Assembly: GCF_033100135.1 (NCBI RefSeq)
Contig: NZ_CP136920.1
Span: 4,335,001-4,399,000 of the forward strand
Source: Rubellicoccus peritrichatus
Lineage (GTDB): Bacteria; Verrucomicrobiota; Verrucomicrobiia; Opitutales; Cerasicoccaceae
Reading direction: 5' to 3'
Length of the DNA: 64,000 nucleotides
Shown: positions 18,017 through 28,160 of the stretch, one piece after another
Layout of the letters: every line of letters begins with the position of its first letter
How positions within the stretch are numbered: position 1 is the stretch's first letter
The notes under the pieces: generated by a model
What the model saw: only the letters and a program-made list of their open reading frames with translations
Databases searched by the model: none
Told to the model about the DNA's origin: nothing
Translations under genes and position numbers: made by a program

Positions 18017-21000
18017 CTAGATAGTTTCGACACAACTAACGTAGTATATATTCACTGGAACGTCGTTAAAATCGATGTCCACTTTACTATCCGAATCAGA
18101 TAATTCAATTTCCGTCTCTATCACTTGATCATCCTTGGTAATCTGAAACTTAGACAAGCTTTTTCCGCATCGAATAATCACATCAGTTTCGTCAACAAAG
18201 AAAGGTTCGGCCCTAACCACAAGTCTGTAAAGGCCTGGTTCTCCCTTAAAGCTAAACACCTGACCATTAACTTTAACCGAATCACGCTCCGCCTTTCGAT
18301 TTCCCATATACTTTCGATCTGTGACCGACTGAGCTCTTTTATCAAAACCGTATCCTTTTTCATCTTCCCAAAGCGTTTCATGCTCCACTGGCAAGTATGG
18401 CGTTTTATGGCCGTCTAGAAAATATGTTCCCACTTGCTCAGGAGAACCAAAGTCAAAGAGATACTTCCTCAAAGATGCAATTTTCTTAATGTGATTCAAC
18501 CTAATGGTTTCATTAGCCTGATACTCTATCTTTAAGTCACCAATGACACTCACATCAGAGAAGTTTTTGAAATAAACGGGAAAAGTTCCTAATTGTAGTC
18601 CCTCAGTCATTTCCAGCTCAGAGCTGGCTCCAAAAGCATCTGTTACCGTACATTCACCAAGATCCAGATTGAGAGTATTATTTCCTTCAACAGTCCATGC
18701 TGTAACCAAAGGGCTTCCTCCATCATTCCATAACAAAAGCCAAACATTCTCATCGGGATATGGCAGCCTGACAGCTCCACCTGTAACATCACGAAACTGA
18801 CGTGTCAGAGTCCCAAATGTATACCATGATGGCTTTTTACTACTATCATTCCTCAACAAACCTGCCGCCGCATGCCTGCTAGGAGTATCTCCAGCCTCAC
18901 GATAAACAAACACCCTTTCGACGCCATAGGCCAAGGCCAGCATTACTTGACGAGGCAAGCGTGCAGCTTGAATGGTTTCATTTGTTCCAAATGGCCCCGT
19001 ACTATCAAATCCAGTTTCTGTCATCCAAATTGGTTTCCCCGGACCATAACGATCTCGCCACTCGGATAGCTCCCGCATATTCTCAGGAAAAGTCTGTTCG
19101 GTAAGGATACGAGAATTCCCATCCACTTGAGAAGTCTCCGGCGCGTTGTGGCCAGCATAAAAGTGAACGCAGATAACGTCAATGAGATCAATCGGATGTT
19201 TTCCATCCTCATAAGTGTAAGTTCTCATTTCATCAACAACTTCTACGGTCATACCGGCAAGACTGGGGCCCGTAACAACAGCATCTGGGTCTGCTCTTCT
19301 GACTCCTTCCACACCATATCGCATCATTTCATAAAACAAATCCATGGGAGCTGCCCACCCTCCCCTGGGCGCGCCATAGTAAGCATTGAGATTTGGCTCG
19401 TTATACATATTGTATGCTTTGACCAAGTTCAATCCACTTACCTTATCATTAGTTTTAAGCACCTCCGGAGGATGTTGTTTGCTGCCATAGCGTGCCGCCG
19501 TCTGAAATGTAAATTCTCCATAATCAGCTAAGTTCTTAGGTGGTTGCGAAAGTTTGACTCGTTTTGGGACATCGGGCCCTGGCTCACTTGCCCACTCTGG
19601 TATAAGAAACATATAAGTTAAAGTATTGATCCCTAACTTTGTATACTCCGCAAAAACATCATCAAAATTCACATTCCATGGCGCTACTCCAGGATTATAA
19701 TGGTACTTGTGTGGTTCCGATGAGACAAATGGCCATTTACCATTCTCAAAACGTACCCAAGATGCTCCGACCTCAGCGATTTTTGATGCCAGCTGGGGAC
19801 GAGAAGTATTCAGGCCAATACGTCCACCAGAGTGGATTAGGTTCATATCTTGCGATAGCTTAGTAAAAATATTTCTTTTAACATACTGACGGAAATCACC
19901 AGCCTGAACATCCACTCCAAAAAGAAAGGCTCCTCCATCAACAGAAGGAAGTTCAATAAAGTCTGAGCTATAAGAACGCGCTGGTATCATTAATTCAATT
20001 TCTCCCTCATCCACGATTGTTCCAATAGAAGGAATTCCTTTATCCTCCTCTTCCGAGCCATCAAAAATCATAATTTCAGAAGGAAAGTGAATTGAGTTTT
20101 TGTTACTCCCATCGACCCAATAATGCAACTTTAGCCATCTTGCTTTAAATGGCTCAAAATCCGGAAAAACCTGTTCCCCCCATTTCTTATGCATATCGAC
20201 AGATTGTAATTCCTCAATTCTATCATAATTACTACCATCTGTAGATGCTAGCACATCTACATACCAGACAGCGTTCGCATTACCACTTTGCCATTTTATC
20301 TGCCTAATCTCACGCTCTTGCCCTAGGTCAATGATCTGAGATGCTTCTGTGTAAGAGTCTTTCCTATAGGGAAGAGGCTCGGCCACAGTCCAGGATTTAC
20401 CATCTACACTTTGATTGTCAGCCACGATTTTTCCTCCATACTCTGTCCAGCCGCGACTCCCGGGTGCATGGTTAGATCCATAAATCGGATCTGGAAAAGG
20501 CTCATTCCAAAAATGAGGATTCTTCTGCAAGCTATAATGCATTCTGACTCTCTGCGACTCGTCGCTATAATTAGTGATAAAAACTGAAGCAGTGGGTGAG
20601 TCTCCTATCCCCATCTCCTCAGGAACAGAAATGCTGACAGACAATGTTTTTTTCAAGTCGTTACTTAAGCGTGTCTTTGCAGTCAAGGCGTCAACAGTTA
20701 AAAAGCTCGGACCAGCCTCTCTTGCAAACCACGAAAGACGCACACTATTGATTGGGAAATCCAATATTTGATTCTTATCCTTTTGGGGCCGAGCCTGCTT
20801 AAGAGAAGAGCTTTTCAGATCAAACTCAAGTAGCTTCCACCCCACCCAATCCGCTGGAACGTGTAAGATAAAAACCTCCCCCTCATTGTCATAAAACTGA
20901 AGTCCCAATGTCCCAACATTTGCACTTTCCGACAAGTTGACGAACAACTCAATCTGCTGCACTTCTCCCGGAATTCTATCAGCAACAGTAAAATCCCCTT

Positions 21001-21232
21001 TAGCATTTTGACTTTTCGCATTACCACCGAAAGTCAAGGCAGTCTCTCCCATTTTCGCTCTTACATTTTCAGCAGGCTTGACATACGGATCATTTAGATT
21101 CCACACCCCTTTATGAATACCGGTACCGGATTCCAGTGGGTTGATAAGAACAGTATGCAAATCATCCTCAGCAAAAGCCAAACAAGGCAACAAAATCGCG
21201 GCAAAAAACTTTATGTAATGCATCTTTTTCAT
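18017..21232 (-). CDS. Secreted multidomain clan GH-A glycosidase with discoidin-type domain
   Basis: A 1071-aa secreted protein. Order of parts: signal peptide (1-21); beta-sandwich (about 30-190); F5/8 type C (discoidin) carbohydrate-binding domain (about 280-400, with YVDVLASTDGSNYDRIEEL); TIM barrel (about 470-845); C-terminal beta-sandwich starting at YLFDFGSPEQ (about 945-1050). The barrel has the clan-A pair: acid/base Glu612 in NMYNEPN and nucleophile Glu739 in WMTETGFD. It is most like the GH39/GH5-type branches, but I cannot assign a family number. The barrel is related to that of the protein at 23901 (shared ARYG...TNDKV-GL...NEPN). It probably cuts a polysaccharide outside the cytoplasm. 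Confidence 0.8.
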   Translation of the reverse strand: MKKMHYIKFFAAILLPCLAFAEDDLHTVLINPLESGTGIHKGVWNLNDPYVKPAENVRAKMGETALTFGGNAKSQNAKGDFTVADRIPGEVQQIELFVNLSESANVGTLGLQFYDNEGEVFILHVPADWVGWKLLEFDLKSSSLKQARPQKDKNQILDFPINSVRLSWFAREAGPSFLTVDALTAKTRLSNDLKKTLSVSISVPEEMGIGDSPTASVFITNYSDESQRVRMHYSLQKNPHFWNEPFPDPIYGSNHAPGSRGWTEYGGKIVADNQSVDGKSWTVAEPLPYRKDSYTEASQIIDLGQEREIRQIKWQSGNANAVWYVDVLASTDGSNYDRIEELQSVDMHKKWGEQVFPDFEPFKARWLKLHYWVDGSNKNSIHFPSEIMIFDGSEEEDKGIPSIGTIVDEGEIELMIPARSYSSDFIELPSVDGGAFLFGVDVQAGDFRQYVKRNIFTKLSQDMNLIHSGGRIGLNTSRPQLASKIAEVGASWVRFENGKWPFVSSEPHKYHYNPGVAPWNVNFDDVFAEYTKLGINTLTYMFLIPEWASEPGPDVPKRVKLSQPPKNLADYGEFTFQTAARYGSKQHPPEVLKTNDKVSGLNLVKAYNMYNEPNLNAYYGAPRGGWAAPMDLFYEMMRYGVEGVRRADPDAVVTGPSLAGMTVEVVDEMRTYTYEDGKHPIDLIDVICVHFYAGHNAPETSQVDGNSRILTEQTFPENMRELSEWRDRYGPGKPIWMTETGFDSTGPFGTNETIQAARLPRQVMLALAYGVERVFVYREAGDTPSRHAAAGLLRNDSSKKPSWYTFGTLTRQFRDVTGGAVRLPYPDENVWLLLWNDGGSPLVTAWTVEGNNTLNLDLGECTVTDAFGASSELEMTEGLQLGTFPVYFKNFSDVSVIGDLKIEYQANETIRLNHIKKIASLRKYLFDFGSPEQVGTYFLDGHKTPYLPVEHETLWEDEKGYGFDKRAQSVTDRKYMGNRKAERDSVKVNGQVFSFKGEPGLYRLVVRAEPFFVDETDVIIRCGKSLSKFQITKDDQVIETEIELSDSDSKVDIDFNDVPVNIYYVSCVETI

Positions 21233-21467
21233 TTCTAAACGTGTATATCACTATTCATGTTAGTATGTAGAACAAAGATTTCTAAATCATATCGGAAGCA
21301 AAACTCTCAAATTTGAGAACTTCAATTTCTCCATTCAGGAACTACGATCATAGAGCCATTCCAACTGTATAATTTTAAATCATACTAGAATTCACAATAG
21401 ATGACAATAAACCGACACAAACATAGAAGCATGTCATCGATGCGTGATTCATTGCCAACTTAAAGCG

Positions 21468-23867
21468 CTAATGGTATAGGTTTTCCTCAATACAGAATTT
21501 ATTGATACCAGCCCTAAGGGAATAACTATCGCTCCCACAGAACAAATAACCCGTGACATTTTCTGGTAAGACAATTTCGACGTAAGCACTTCCCCGAGAA
21601 TCTTTTACCCATGCCACTTGCAAACTCCCCTGAGGAATCATCACCCGAACCTTTGCCTTTAACCGAAAAGACATGTCAGGGCGAACTCCGACAGATGAAT
21701 AGCCATGAGTGAGCGGATAGACTCCCGCCAACCAACGTCGTGCAAAATACGGAAGCGGCGCACTCCATGCATGGTTTAATGAATCGCTATTCTCTCCCAG
21801 AAACGTTTCCCATGTTGTTGTTGCTCCGGCTTTCACCATTGGCAACCAGCGGTTACGAAGCTCAGTATAACCAAGTGCAGCCTGATTCGTTTCACCAAGC
21901 GCTTCTATTAGATAGAAGTAAGTATAAGGCGTCCCTTGAGAAACCCAAGGGAACTGTTCAACATCAATGACGGTTTGTATAGCCTGGCGAGCAGTATTGC
22001 CTTCGAGTACGCTCGTAATAATGGCAAGTGCATTAACAATCTGGCTGAAAGACTTACTATCTTCATTTGGCCTTGTCGAATCGACGACCAAACCAGCATC
22101 AATGTCAAAAAACTTTTCCTTGCACAAATTTCGTAATGAAGAAATTTCCTCATCAAGATTGAATGTGCTCTTCCCCAACAAATGATGAATTTCACATAAA
22201 GCTTGAAGCGCAAGTAGATAAAATAAGTTTAAACCCGCATTTGGCTCATTTCGGCTTATGCCAGTTGTTGTCCTTGAGTGCCACCCCAGTCCAGAATGGT
22301 CCAAAAAGATCATAGCATCCTCATACGGCTCTGGTTTTAATTCTTTAAGTCTCATCAAACTGACAAAACCAGCCTCATCTTTTGAGGCTCTAAAATCGGA
22401 AACAATAGCCTCACATGTAGGCAGGTGAGCATGAACCGTTTCCCAATCTGCAGTATAACGTGCATAGCGTCGCATCACCTCAACTGCTATCATACAGTAA
22501 TCAAGCATTGGTGGACCAAAGCCATACAGGCTTGATTTCAATGTTCCAATTGCGCGGTATTCACCTGTCATCGCTATACACAATTCTCGCATATGAGAGA
22601 AGTCACCTGTCATATGCCCAATCATATCCGTAACCCAAAGCCCATCTCCCCAATAGCTGCCTTGTTCCCGAGTGTTGCAATCATAACAACTGGCTTGAGT
22701 TGTAAGTTGAATACTCCGACGGGAGATGCTATAGATTGTACTAACAGCTCGATCATCAAGCTCAAGATAATCGCGATAGTTCAAATCACTCGAACATTCA
22801 TGGAAGCACAACTTATTTATTTTCAACTTGTTTTTAAATTTTTTTGCTATGAAAAAAATATAGCGAAAACCTGAGAATGCATATAATCGATATCGATTCA
22901 CACCTGGTGTCAGCATTAATCGCGTAAGATAATAACTTCCATTTCTAGAGATAAATGGGCGATTCCCAATAAGCCTCTCGGCCGTTGCTATCTCAACTGT
23001 AGCCACTTCATCAGCCTCAATTTCAATAGAGAAATCGCCTGCAGTCATCCGCAGTGCGTCATATAACAATGCATATCCTGGCTCACCCAAATCTTTACAC
23101 AACACGGGCTGACGTTCATCCAATACATCATAGGCTTCAGCATCCCAAGCTGGCTCCATGTATTCACGATCAAGTTTCAGAGGTGTGTCCCTCAGATTAT
23201 GAACTTCGTTGTTTGTCCTGAAAATACTTCTCAGAACAGGCGCTTTGGGTTTCTGCCAATGTAGCAATGGCACCCGTCTTCGTTCAAATTGAATCCCCTT
23301 AGGTTCCCGAGCTTGAACTGGAGTTTCAAGCCCATCGATTTGATCATAATTAGTTTTGTAATCTTCTTGAGCATACAAACTCAAAATTTTGTATGTAGGC
23401 AAAGCCATATCAACAGATTCCATTGGAGGTAGGGCCCAAGTAATATTAGGAGCGTCACACTCCCATGCATTAATATCAAAGGCTCTCCATTGACAATCAG
23501 TCTTGATGATTTCTTCACCATTTTTGATGACAGCAATAAATCCAGGCTCCCCTCTGATATTATACTTAACATCAGTTCCAATAAAGCGTGTTAAGACAAA
23601 GACACGATTCAAACTGCTGTTCATGTAATCTGATATGTCATATTCATCAACACGCATGATAGGGCGTCGAAATGGGGCTGGCCCTGCATTCACAAAACAA
23701 CCATTCACATATAGCTTATAATGCGTGTCAGCAGTAATGGCTAAACTAGCCCCCTCATCTCCCTTCAAATAAAATTCACGCAAGAAGCCCGAGAAAGAAT
23801 TAGCCCTTGCGCTGCCTGTAGAAATAAAACTTGAATGCTTAATATAATCATACGCTTCCATCACCAT
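21468..23867 (-). CDS. Alpha-L-rhamnosidase-like glycoside hydrolase, GH78 type
   Basis: A 799-aa protein without a signal peptide. GH78 enzymes remove terminal alpha-L-rhamnose by inversion. N-terminal beta domains (residues 1-350) include YKLYVNGCFVNAGPAP, typical of GH78 and bacterial family relatives. The (alpha/alpha)6 barrel carries DCNTREQGSYWGD at 396-408; Asp396, Glu401 and Asp408 have the same spacing as the essential acidic residues of characterised GH78 enzymes. Glu687 in TTTWE matches the position of the catalytic base. The beta C-domain ends the protein. Only 33 nt separate it from the upstream secreted glycosidase gene, so they form an operon. A cytoplasmic or signal-less exported site is inferred. 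Confidence 0.82.
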   Translation of the reverse strand: MVMEAYDYIKHSSFISTGSARANSFSGFLREFYLKGDEGASLAITADTHYKLYVNGCFVNAGPAPFRRPIMRVDEYDISDYMNSSLNRVFVLTRFIGTDVKYNIRGEPGFIAVIKNGEEIIKTDCQWRAFDINAWECDAPNITWALPPMESVDMALPTYKILSLYAQEDYKTNYDQIDGLETPVQAREPKGIQFERRRVPLLHWQKPKAPVLRSIFRTNNEVHNLRDTPLKLDREYMEPAWDAEAYDVLDERQPVLCKDLGEPGYALLYDALRMTAGDFSIEIEADEVATVEIATAERLIGNRPFISRNGSYYLTRLMLTPGVNRYRLYAFSGFRYIFFIAKKFKNKLKINKLCFHECSSDLNYRDYLELDDRAVSTIYSISRRSIQLTTQASCYDCNTREQGSYWGDGLWVTDMIGHMTGDFSHMRELCIAMTGEYRAIGTLKSSLYGFGPPMLDYCMIAVEVMRRYARYTADWETVHAHLPTCEAIVSDFRASKDEAGFVSLMRLKELKPEPYEDAMIFLDHSGLGWHSRTTTGISRNEPNAGLNLFYLLALQALCEIHHLLGKSTFNLDEEISSLRNLCKEKFFDIDAGLVVDSTRPNEDSKSFSQIVNALAIITSVLEGNTARQAIQTVIDVEQFPWVSQGTPYTYFYLIEALGETNQAALGYTELRNRWLPMVKAGATTTWETFLGENSDSLNHAWSAPLPYFARRWLAGVYPLTHGYSSVGVRPDMSFRLKAKVRVMIPQGSLQVAWVKDSRGSAYVEIVLPENVTGYLFCGSDSYSLRAGINKFCIEENLYH

Positions 23868-23900
23868 AAAAAAACCATATCAATGTTAAGCCAACAGACA

Positions 23901-26900
23901 TCAAGGCGCTGTATCTTTTGCCCCATTCGCAAGCTGCAACACTGCCGGCATTTCAAAAGGAATGTCGCTAAGAATGACGCTTGAGTGATCATCACCATAG
24001 AAGACAGCAGGATGACTTCCGCCTGTAAACTGGATCTCATCAATACCTAGGTCATTAAAAGGCCCAGCTTTGATTGAGTTAATCCGCATAAGGTAAAGGT
24101 AGGAGAAATCAAATCCCACTGGTAATGTCAGTGAAGAAAGCGGAATAGAGACTTTAACCCAGCTATCATTCACGCTTTCGACAATATAGTTGCCTAGTGT
24201 TATCGTCAAAAACGAGTTAGATTTAGTGCTTTTGAGTATAATCTGAAACTTATTCCAATCGATCTGAGTACTTAAATCAAAGCGCTTCAAATGAATCTCC
24301 ATCGTAGTATTAGGCTGATTACTACTTCCCAATGCATTCAGCGGAAACTTACTACCATCTATAGCATAAAGCATCTTAAAGAAACTATTCGTTTCTTCCG
24401 TATGGTCTATCTCCAAGTAGCCACCAGTATCTTCATAAACAAGAATCACATCATCCTCACCACGCTGGCCCGCATCATCCCAAGCATACAAACGAAAAAC
24501 GTAGGTTCCAAATGTATCGAAATCTATAGTCAATATAGGACTAGATGAATCGGAACTAGAAATTAAATCAGGGCCACTCATTTGGATCCATTCATAGTTC
24601 GTAATTGTTCCATTAATATCATAAGCATTCCCATTAAAAGTATGCGTGGAGACTGTGGGTCGAACAAGTTTATCTGGAGAGGCATCTACAAAAGGCGGCT
24701 CATCATAGAAACTACCACCAGCCCCTCCATCCGAAACAATACTCATAACAATACTGCTTGAAGAGGTCGGATTATTCTCATGGCTGTCTCCCAACCATAC
24801 AAACGGGGTAGCTCCGCCGTTAAAAGTTAGTTCATCTAATCCAATTTTGAATGACCCAGCTCGTGCAGAACGTAAATTAATACTCTTAAGATGCTGCAAA
24901 TCGAGGTTTGTCCCGTCAGTAAAATCGACTAATGGAATGCTGATTAAGGTCCAATTCTCACCGATATTGGTCAAATAATCGCCAATGCTAACCTGTCCAT
25001 AATTATTATTGATATCATAAATTGCCAGCCTCACTCTGGACCAGTCAGGTATCAAACTGATATCTAGATTCGTGATATAAAGATCTAAATGTGTATTGCC
25101 TCCCGACAGGACATCAATCTCCCCACCCTGAATGACATCGTAGAATATACGTAGTTCATGCCAATTGGCTGATGCATTATCGAAACGAAAGTAGTTACCA
25201 CCTGTAAATGTCGGCACAAACGGAGTAATGATGAACTTGTCGATTTCATAAACTGCATTAATGAATGTCAGTTTTAAGCTATGATCACCAGCTTCCAAAT
25301 AGAAAGGGCCCTCTCCCATATAAGACTGAAAGCCATTAGGATTATACTCAGGCCGAATAACACCAGCTAAGGCTACATCATTGATTTCAAAGCTGAGCCG
25401 CTTAACCGGAGCTGAATTAGCTGCATTTCCACGATTAATCAATGCTTCCAAGGTATATAAACCTGATTCAGCCACATTGACCGAATACTTAAGCCATTCA
25501 CCTTGAGCCAAATCAGTTATTTGAAAGCCACTTGGATTAGCCGCATCTCCAATAAACCTCACATCGACATCATCAATCGGTCGATACTGAGTATTATTAC
25601 CCTGTCGGCCAGGACTAGTATCATGATAAGCGATCCCCTCACCACCTAGATCATACGCTTCTGCCTCGATAACACCGGGAATCTGCAGGCGTGCTCCGAG
25701 ATATGGCTGGCGATTGCTAACAATGATCTTTATTCGATCGCGAGCAGTTGCTCCGTCGTTATCAGTGACTTGAAGCATAAACTCATAATTTCCAGCAATC
25801 AAATTGCTCAACACTAAATCAGCAGCATTAGTTGCTGACATCGGTACTTCAGGTCCTGAAAGCTGTGTCCACCGATAACTGACAATCGTACCATCCTCAT
25901 CAGAGGAAACGCTGCTTAAGGTATACTGAGGTATTGGCAGGATAAGTTCTTGGTCACTGTCCAATCTTACTTCTGGAACAATATTAAAATTTAAAATCTG
26001 GCTTCCTGTGAATTTCAAAAACAATGGTTTTTCGCTTAGTTGATCAATCGCAACCGAAGCCCCTATTTCGCCCGCTTGTGAAACACTCAAAATTGTTGAA
26101 ATGCCACCTAGCACCTGGTCCGCAGGTACGATCTGCTCACAACCTTCTACAAAGGGAACAGCAAACTCATAATTGGCAATAGTAGTTCCATTATCGATCT
26201 GCGCATCGCGTTCACGGCACCACATCATAACTACTTTATCAGTTGGGCTCTTTGAAAAGACATAAGCATACAGCTCCGGTGTTCCTTCTCCAAAAATGTG
26301 CGCTCCGTCAAAAGTGTATTCACCAATAGCAGCAGACATTGCAGTCATATAAAAGAAACCCGGCTTACGACGATGCGGTATTGAGTTATGCTTATGAGTT
26401 ATTAGCCCAGAACTCATATGAATGCTTGTGCTCATAGCAGTCCCATAACGCAAAGGATCAAAATCATAATAAACAAAAGCCTTCTCAAAACCTAGTTTCT
26501 TGAGGAGAGGAAAAGTTCTCATGATATAATTGCCCTGTGAAGGCTCGGGAGCATATGTCTCAGAATGAAGACCAGCTCCAGAAAGATGTGTATCCCAGCC
26601 GAACTCAGTTAGCCAAACCGGTGTTCCTGGAGTATTACGATCACGCCAATCCAAAGTCTTTTGCAATTCGTCCTTGCCGCTTTCCAAAATATAAAATTCG
26701 GGCGAAACTCCAAATTTCTCAATGGGATCGCCGAAGAATTTATTGCGAAAGTAAGCATGTATATTGATTGCGTCAAAAGTCTGTCTACCGGCGGCGAGAA
26801 ACGTGTGATCTAAAAAACCGAGATCAACGCCATTGTCGACCAAGCCAGCCATTAAATGATTCACATTAGGGTCTCCCTGCTTTGATCCGGCAATAGGAAG

Positions 26901-27587
26901 TCCTCCATCACGAATGACACCTCGTCCGTCAAAGGCTGCATTCATCCATACAGCATATGCAGCATCCGGCCATATCACATCATTTGTTTTCTGGTTGGGT
27001 TCATTAGCACCTTCAAAGTATCGAACATAATCAAGTCCCTGGACCTTATCATTGGTTTCCAGTTTTGTTTCAGAAAGTCCTCCTGTTGGCCCGTAGCGTG
27101 CTGTCAATTGTGCCAGAAATTCAGCCCTTTCACGATAGTCATTCGCATCAAATCCACTGCCCTCCGCCGGAAATCTTCGATCTCCAGTAAACCAAGGTAC
27201 AATATCCCTATAAAAACTATCACGTTCGACATGCTCTTGATTGGGCACGGTAATCAAGGTAGTCACAATATTTTGCCCATCCTCGTTTAAGCGGCGATAG
27301 TAATCATCATATCTACGCAAAGGGATCTCTTTAAAATCATTAAATTTATAAAGATCATTTTGAGGTTCAAGAGCAGCCCAAAGCATGTAATTACGAACCC
27401 ACTTAAACGACTGACTCAAATCGAAATCAGGATTCTCTGCAAGATATCGATACTGATAGTAAGGAACCTGAATGTTGATTCCCATAAAGTCATTCATCGT
27501 TCCTGAATAATCCGTATAGGCATTAATTATACGAATATTTGCAACCATAATGAATATAATCGCTAACTTTAAATTACTTTTTTTCAT
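23901..27587 (-). CDS. Secreted clan GH-A glycosidase with PKD, CBM6-like and CBM-like domains
   Basis: About 1228 aa from the ATG at 27587. I prefer this start to the in-frame ATG at 27635 because it begins directly with a signal peptide (MKKSNLKLAIIFIMVA). Parts: TIM barrel (about 25-420) with acid/base Glu196 in GANEPN and nucleophile Glu328 in LTEFGWDT; PKD-like domain (about 555-640); CBM6-like domain (about 650-800, starting PGVIEAEAYD); CBM-like jelly roll (about 810-960); a second PKD-like domain (about 985-1070); a second jelly roll (about 1075-1215) related to the first. No anchoring tail is seen. Probably an extracellular polysaccharide hydrolase; the substrate is unknown. The GH78 gene follows in the same operon. 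Confidence 0.78.
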   Translation of the reverse strand: MKKSNLKLAIIFIMVANIRIINAYTDYSGTMNDFMGINIQVPYYQYRYLAENPDFDLSQSFKWVRNYMLWAALEPQNDLYKFNDFKEIPLRRYDDYYRRLNEDGQNIVTTLITVPNQEHVERDSFYRDIVPWFTGDRRFPAEGSGFDANDYRERAEFLAQLTARYGPTGGLSETKLETNDKVQGLDYVRYFEGANEPNQKTNDVIWPDAAYAVWMNAAFDGRGVIRDGGLPIAGSKQGDPNVNHLMAGLVDNGVDLGFLDHTFLAAGRQTFDAINIHAYFRNKFFGDPIEKFGVSPEFYILESGKDELQKTLDWRDRNTPGTPVWLTEFGWDTHLSGAGLHSETYAPEPSQGNYIMRTFPLLKKLGFEKAFVYYDFDPLRYGTAMSTSIHMSSGLITHKHNSIPHRRKPGFFYMTAMSAAIGEYTFDGAHIFGEGTPELYAYVFSKSPTDKVVMMWCRERDAQIDNGTTIANYEFAVPFVEGCEQIVPADQVLGGISTILSVSQAGEIGASVAIDQLSEKPLFLKFTGSQILNFNIVPEVRLDSDQELILPIPQYTLSSVSSDEDGTIVSYRWTQLSGPEVPMSATNAADLVLSNLIAGNYEFMLQVTDNDGATARDRIKIIVSNRQPYLGARLQIPGVIEAEAYDLGGEGIAYHDTSPGRQGNNTQYRPIDDVDVRFIGDAANPSGFQITDLAQGEWLKYSVNVAESGLYTLEALINRGNAANSAPVKRLSFEINDVALAGVIRPEYNPNGFQSYMGEGPFYLEAGDHSLKLTFINAVYEIDKFIITPFVPTFTGGNYFRFDNASANWHELRIFYDVIQGGEIDVLSGGNTHLDLYITNLDISLIPDWSRVRLAIYDINNNYGQVSIGDYLTNIGENWTLISIPLVDFTDGTNLDLQHLKSINLRSARAGSFKIGLDELTFNGGATPFVWLGDSHENNPTSSSSIVMSIVSDGGAGGSFYDEPPFVDASPDKLVRPTVSTHTFNGNAYDINGTITNYEWIQMSGPDLISSSDSSSPILTIDFDTFGTYVFRLYAWDDAGQRGEDDVILVYEDTGGYLEIDHTEETNSFFKMLYAIDGSKFPLNALGSSNQPNTTMEIHLKRFDLSTQIDWNKFQIILKSTKSNSFLTITLGNYIVESVNDSWVKVSIPLSSLTLPVGFDFSYLYLMRINSIKAGPFNDLGIDEIQFTGGSHPAVFYGDDHSSVILSDIPFEMPAVLQLANGAKDTAP

Positions 27588-27823
27588 AAGAACTAATCTT
27601 GGTGAGCATCTCATGAATTTGATGAAAGAGAACATTCTACCAAAACCAATGGGATATGCTCTTAAAATATTCCTTGGTATTAATTCTTCGCGAGCAGATA
27701 ATGACAGTAAAGACTATAAAGTGATATGTTTTAAAATCAAACTGACCTGTCAGCTTCAACATAATGTCTTTGCGCATACACGACCACCGACATTCTTCTT
27801 TTTAATGACATGACCAAAGAAGA

Positions 27824-27900
27824 GGATGGACAAAGTGACCAATTCTTGAAGATATTGTAAAAACAATAAACTGCTCCAGTAACCAAATCTTTGTCCATCC
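27824..27900. repeat. 12-bp inverted repeat with 53-nt spacer
   Basis: GGATGGACAAAG at 27824-27835 is matched by its exact reverse complement at 27889-27900. The spacer is AT-rich. It could be a looping operator pair, a long hairpin, or the end pair of a small relic element. It lies between the two divergent units. Confidence 0.4.
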
Positions 27901-27947
27901 GTTACTAGGAAAACGATTCAGCTACCTCTAATTAGTTCATCGATTCA

Positions 27948-27967
27948 GTTATCACTTGGTTGAATAG
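27948..27967. promoter_or_regulatory. Second copy of the TATTCA operator-like palindrome
   Basis: The minus strand reads as the site at 15380-15400 with one base missing in the right half (TATTCA-N6-TGATAA). It lies about 195 bp upstream of the two-hydrolase gene and about 360 bp upstream of the divergent glycosidase operon. Confidence 0.4.
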
Positions 27968-28160
27968 GACAATAAGTTGTCTGAACTCCGCTCCTAATTT
28001 TTCATATAAGACTCCAAGAGGAGCAACTACATCAATCAAACCAGATAATAATTTTCAGTATGCACCCAATAGGGAACAACTGGATACACACTTCAGACAT
28101 TTGAATAACTAAGGTGAGAAGATTAACTACCTTACAGATTTCACCCCGAATTAAATATAT

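Larger units (their letters stand above)
27588..28160. other. 573-bp divergent promoter region
   Basis: This gap separates the minus-strand glycosidase operon from the plus-strand two-hydrolase gene, so it must hold promoters in both directions. It contains a long-spaced inverted repeat (27824-27900) and one copy of the TATTCA palindrome (27948-27967). The short plus frame at 27550-27813 overlaps the glycosidase start and has no protein-like features; I do not accept it as a gene. Confidence 0.55.

Noticed and set aside
27550-27813. Plus-strand 87-codon frame in the divergent promoter region
   Set aside because: It overlaps the glycosidase start on the other strand and shows no protein-like features.
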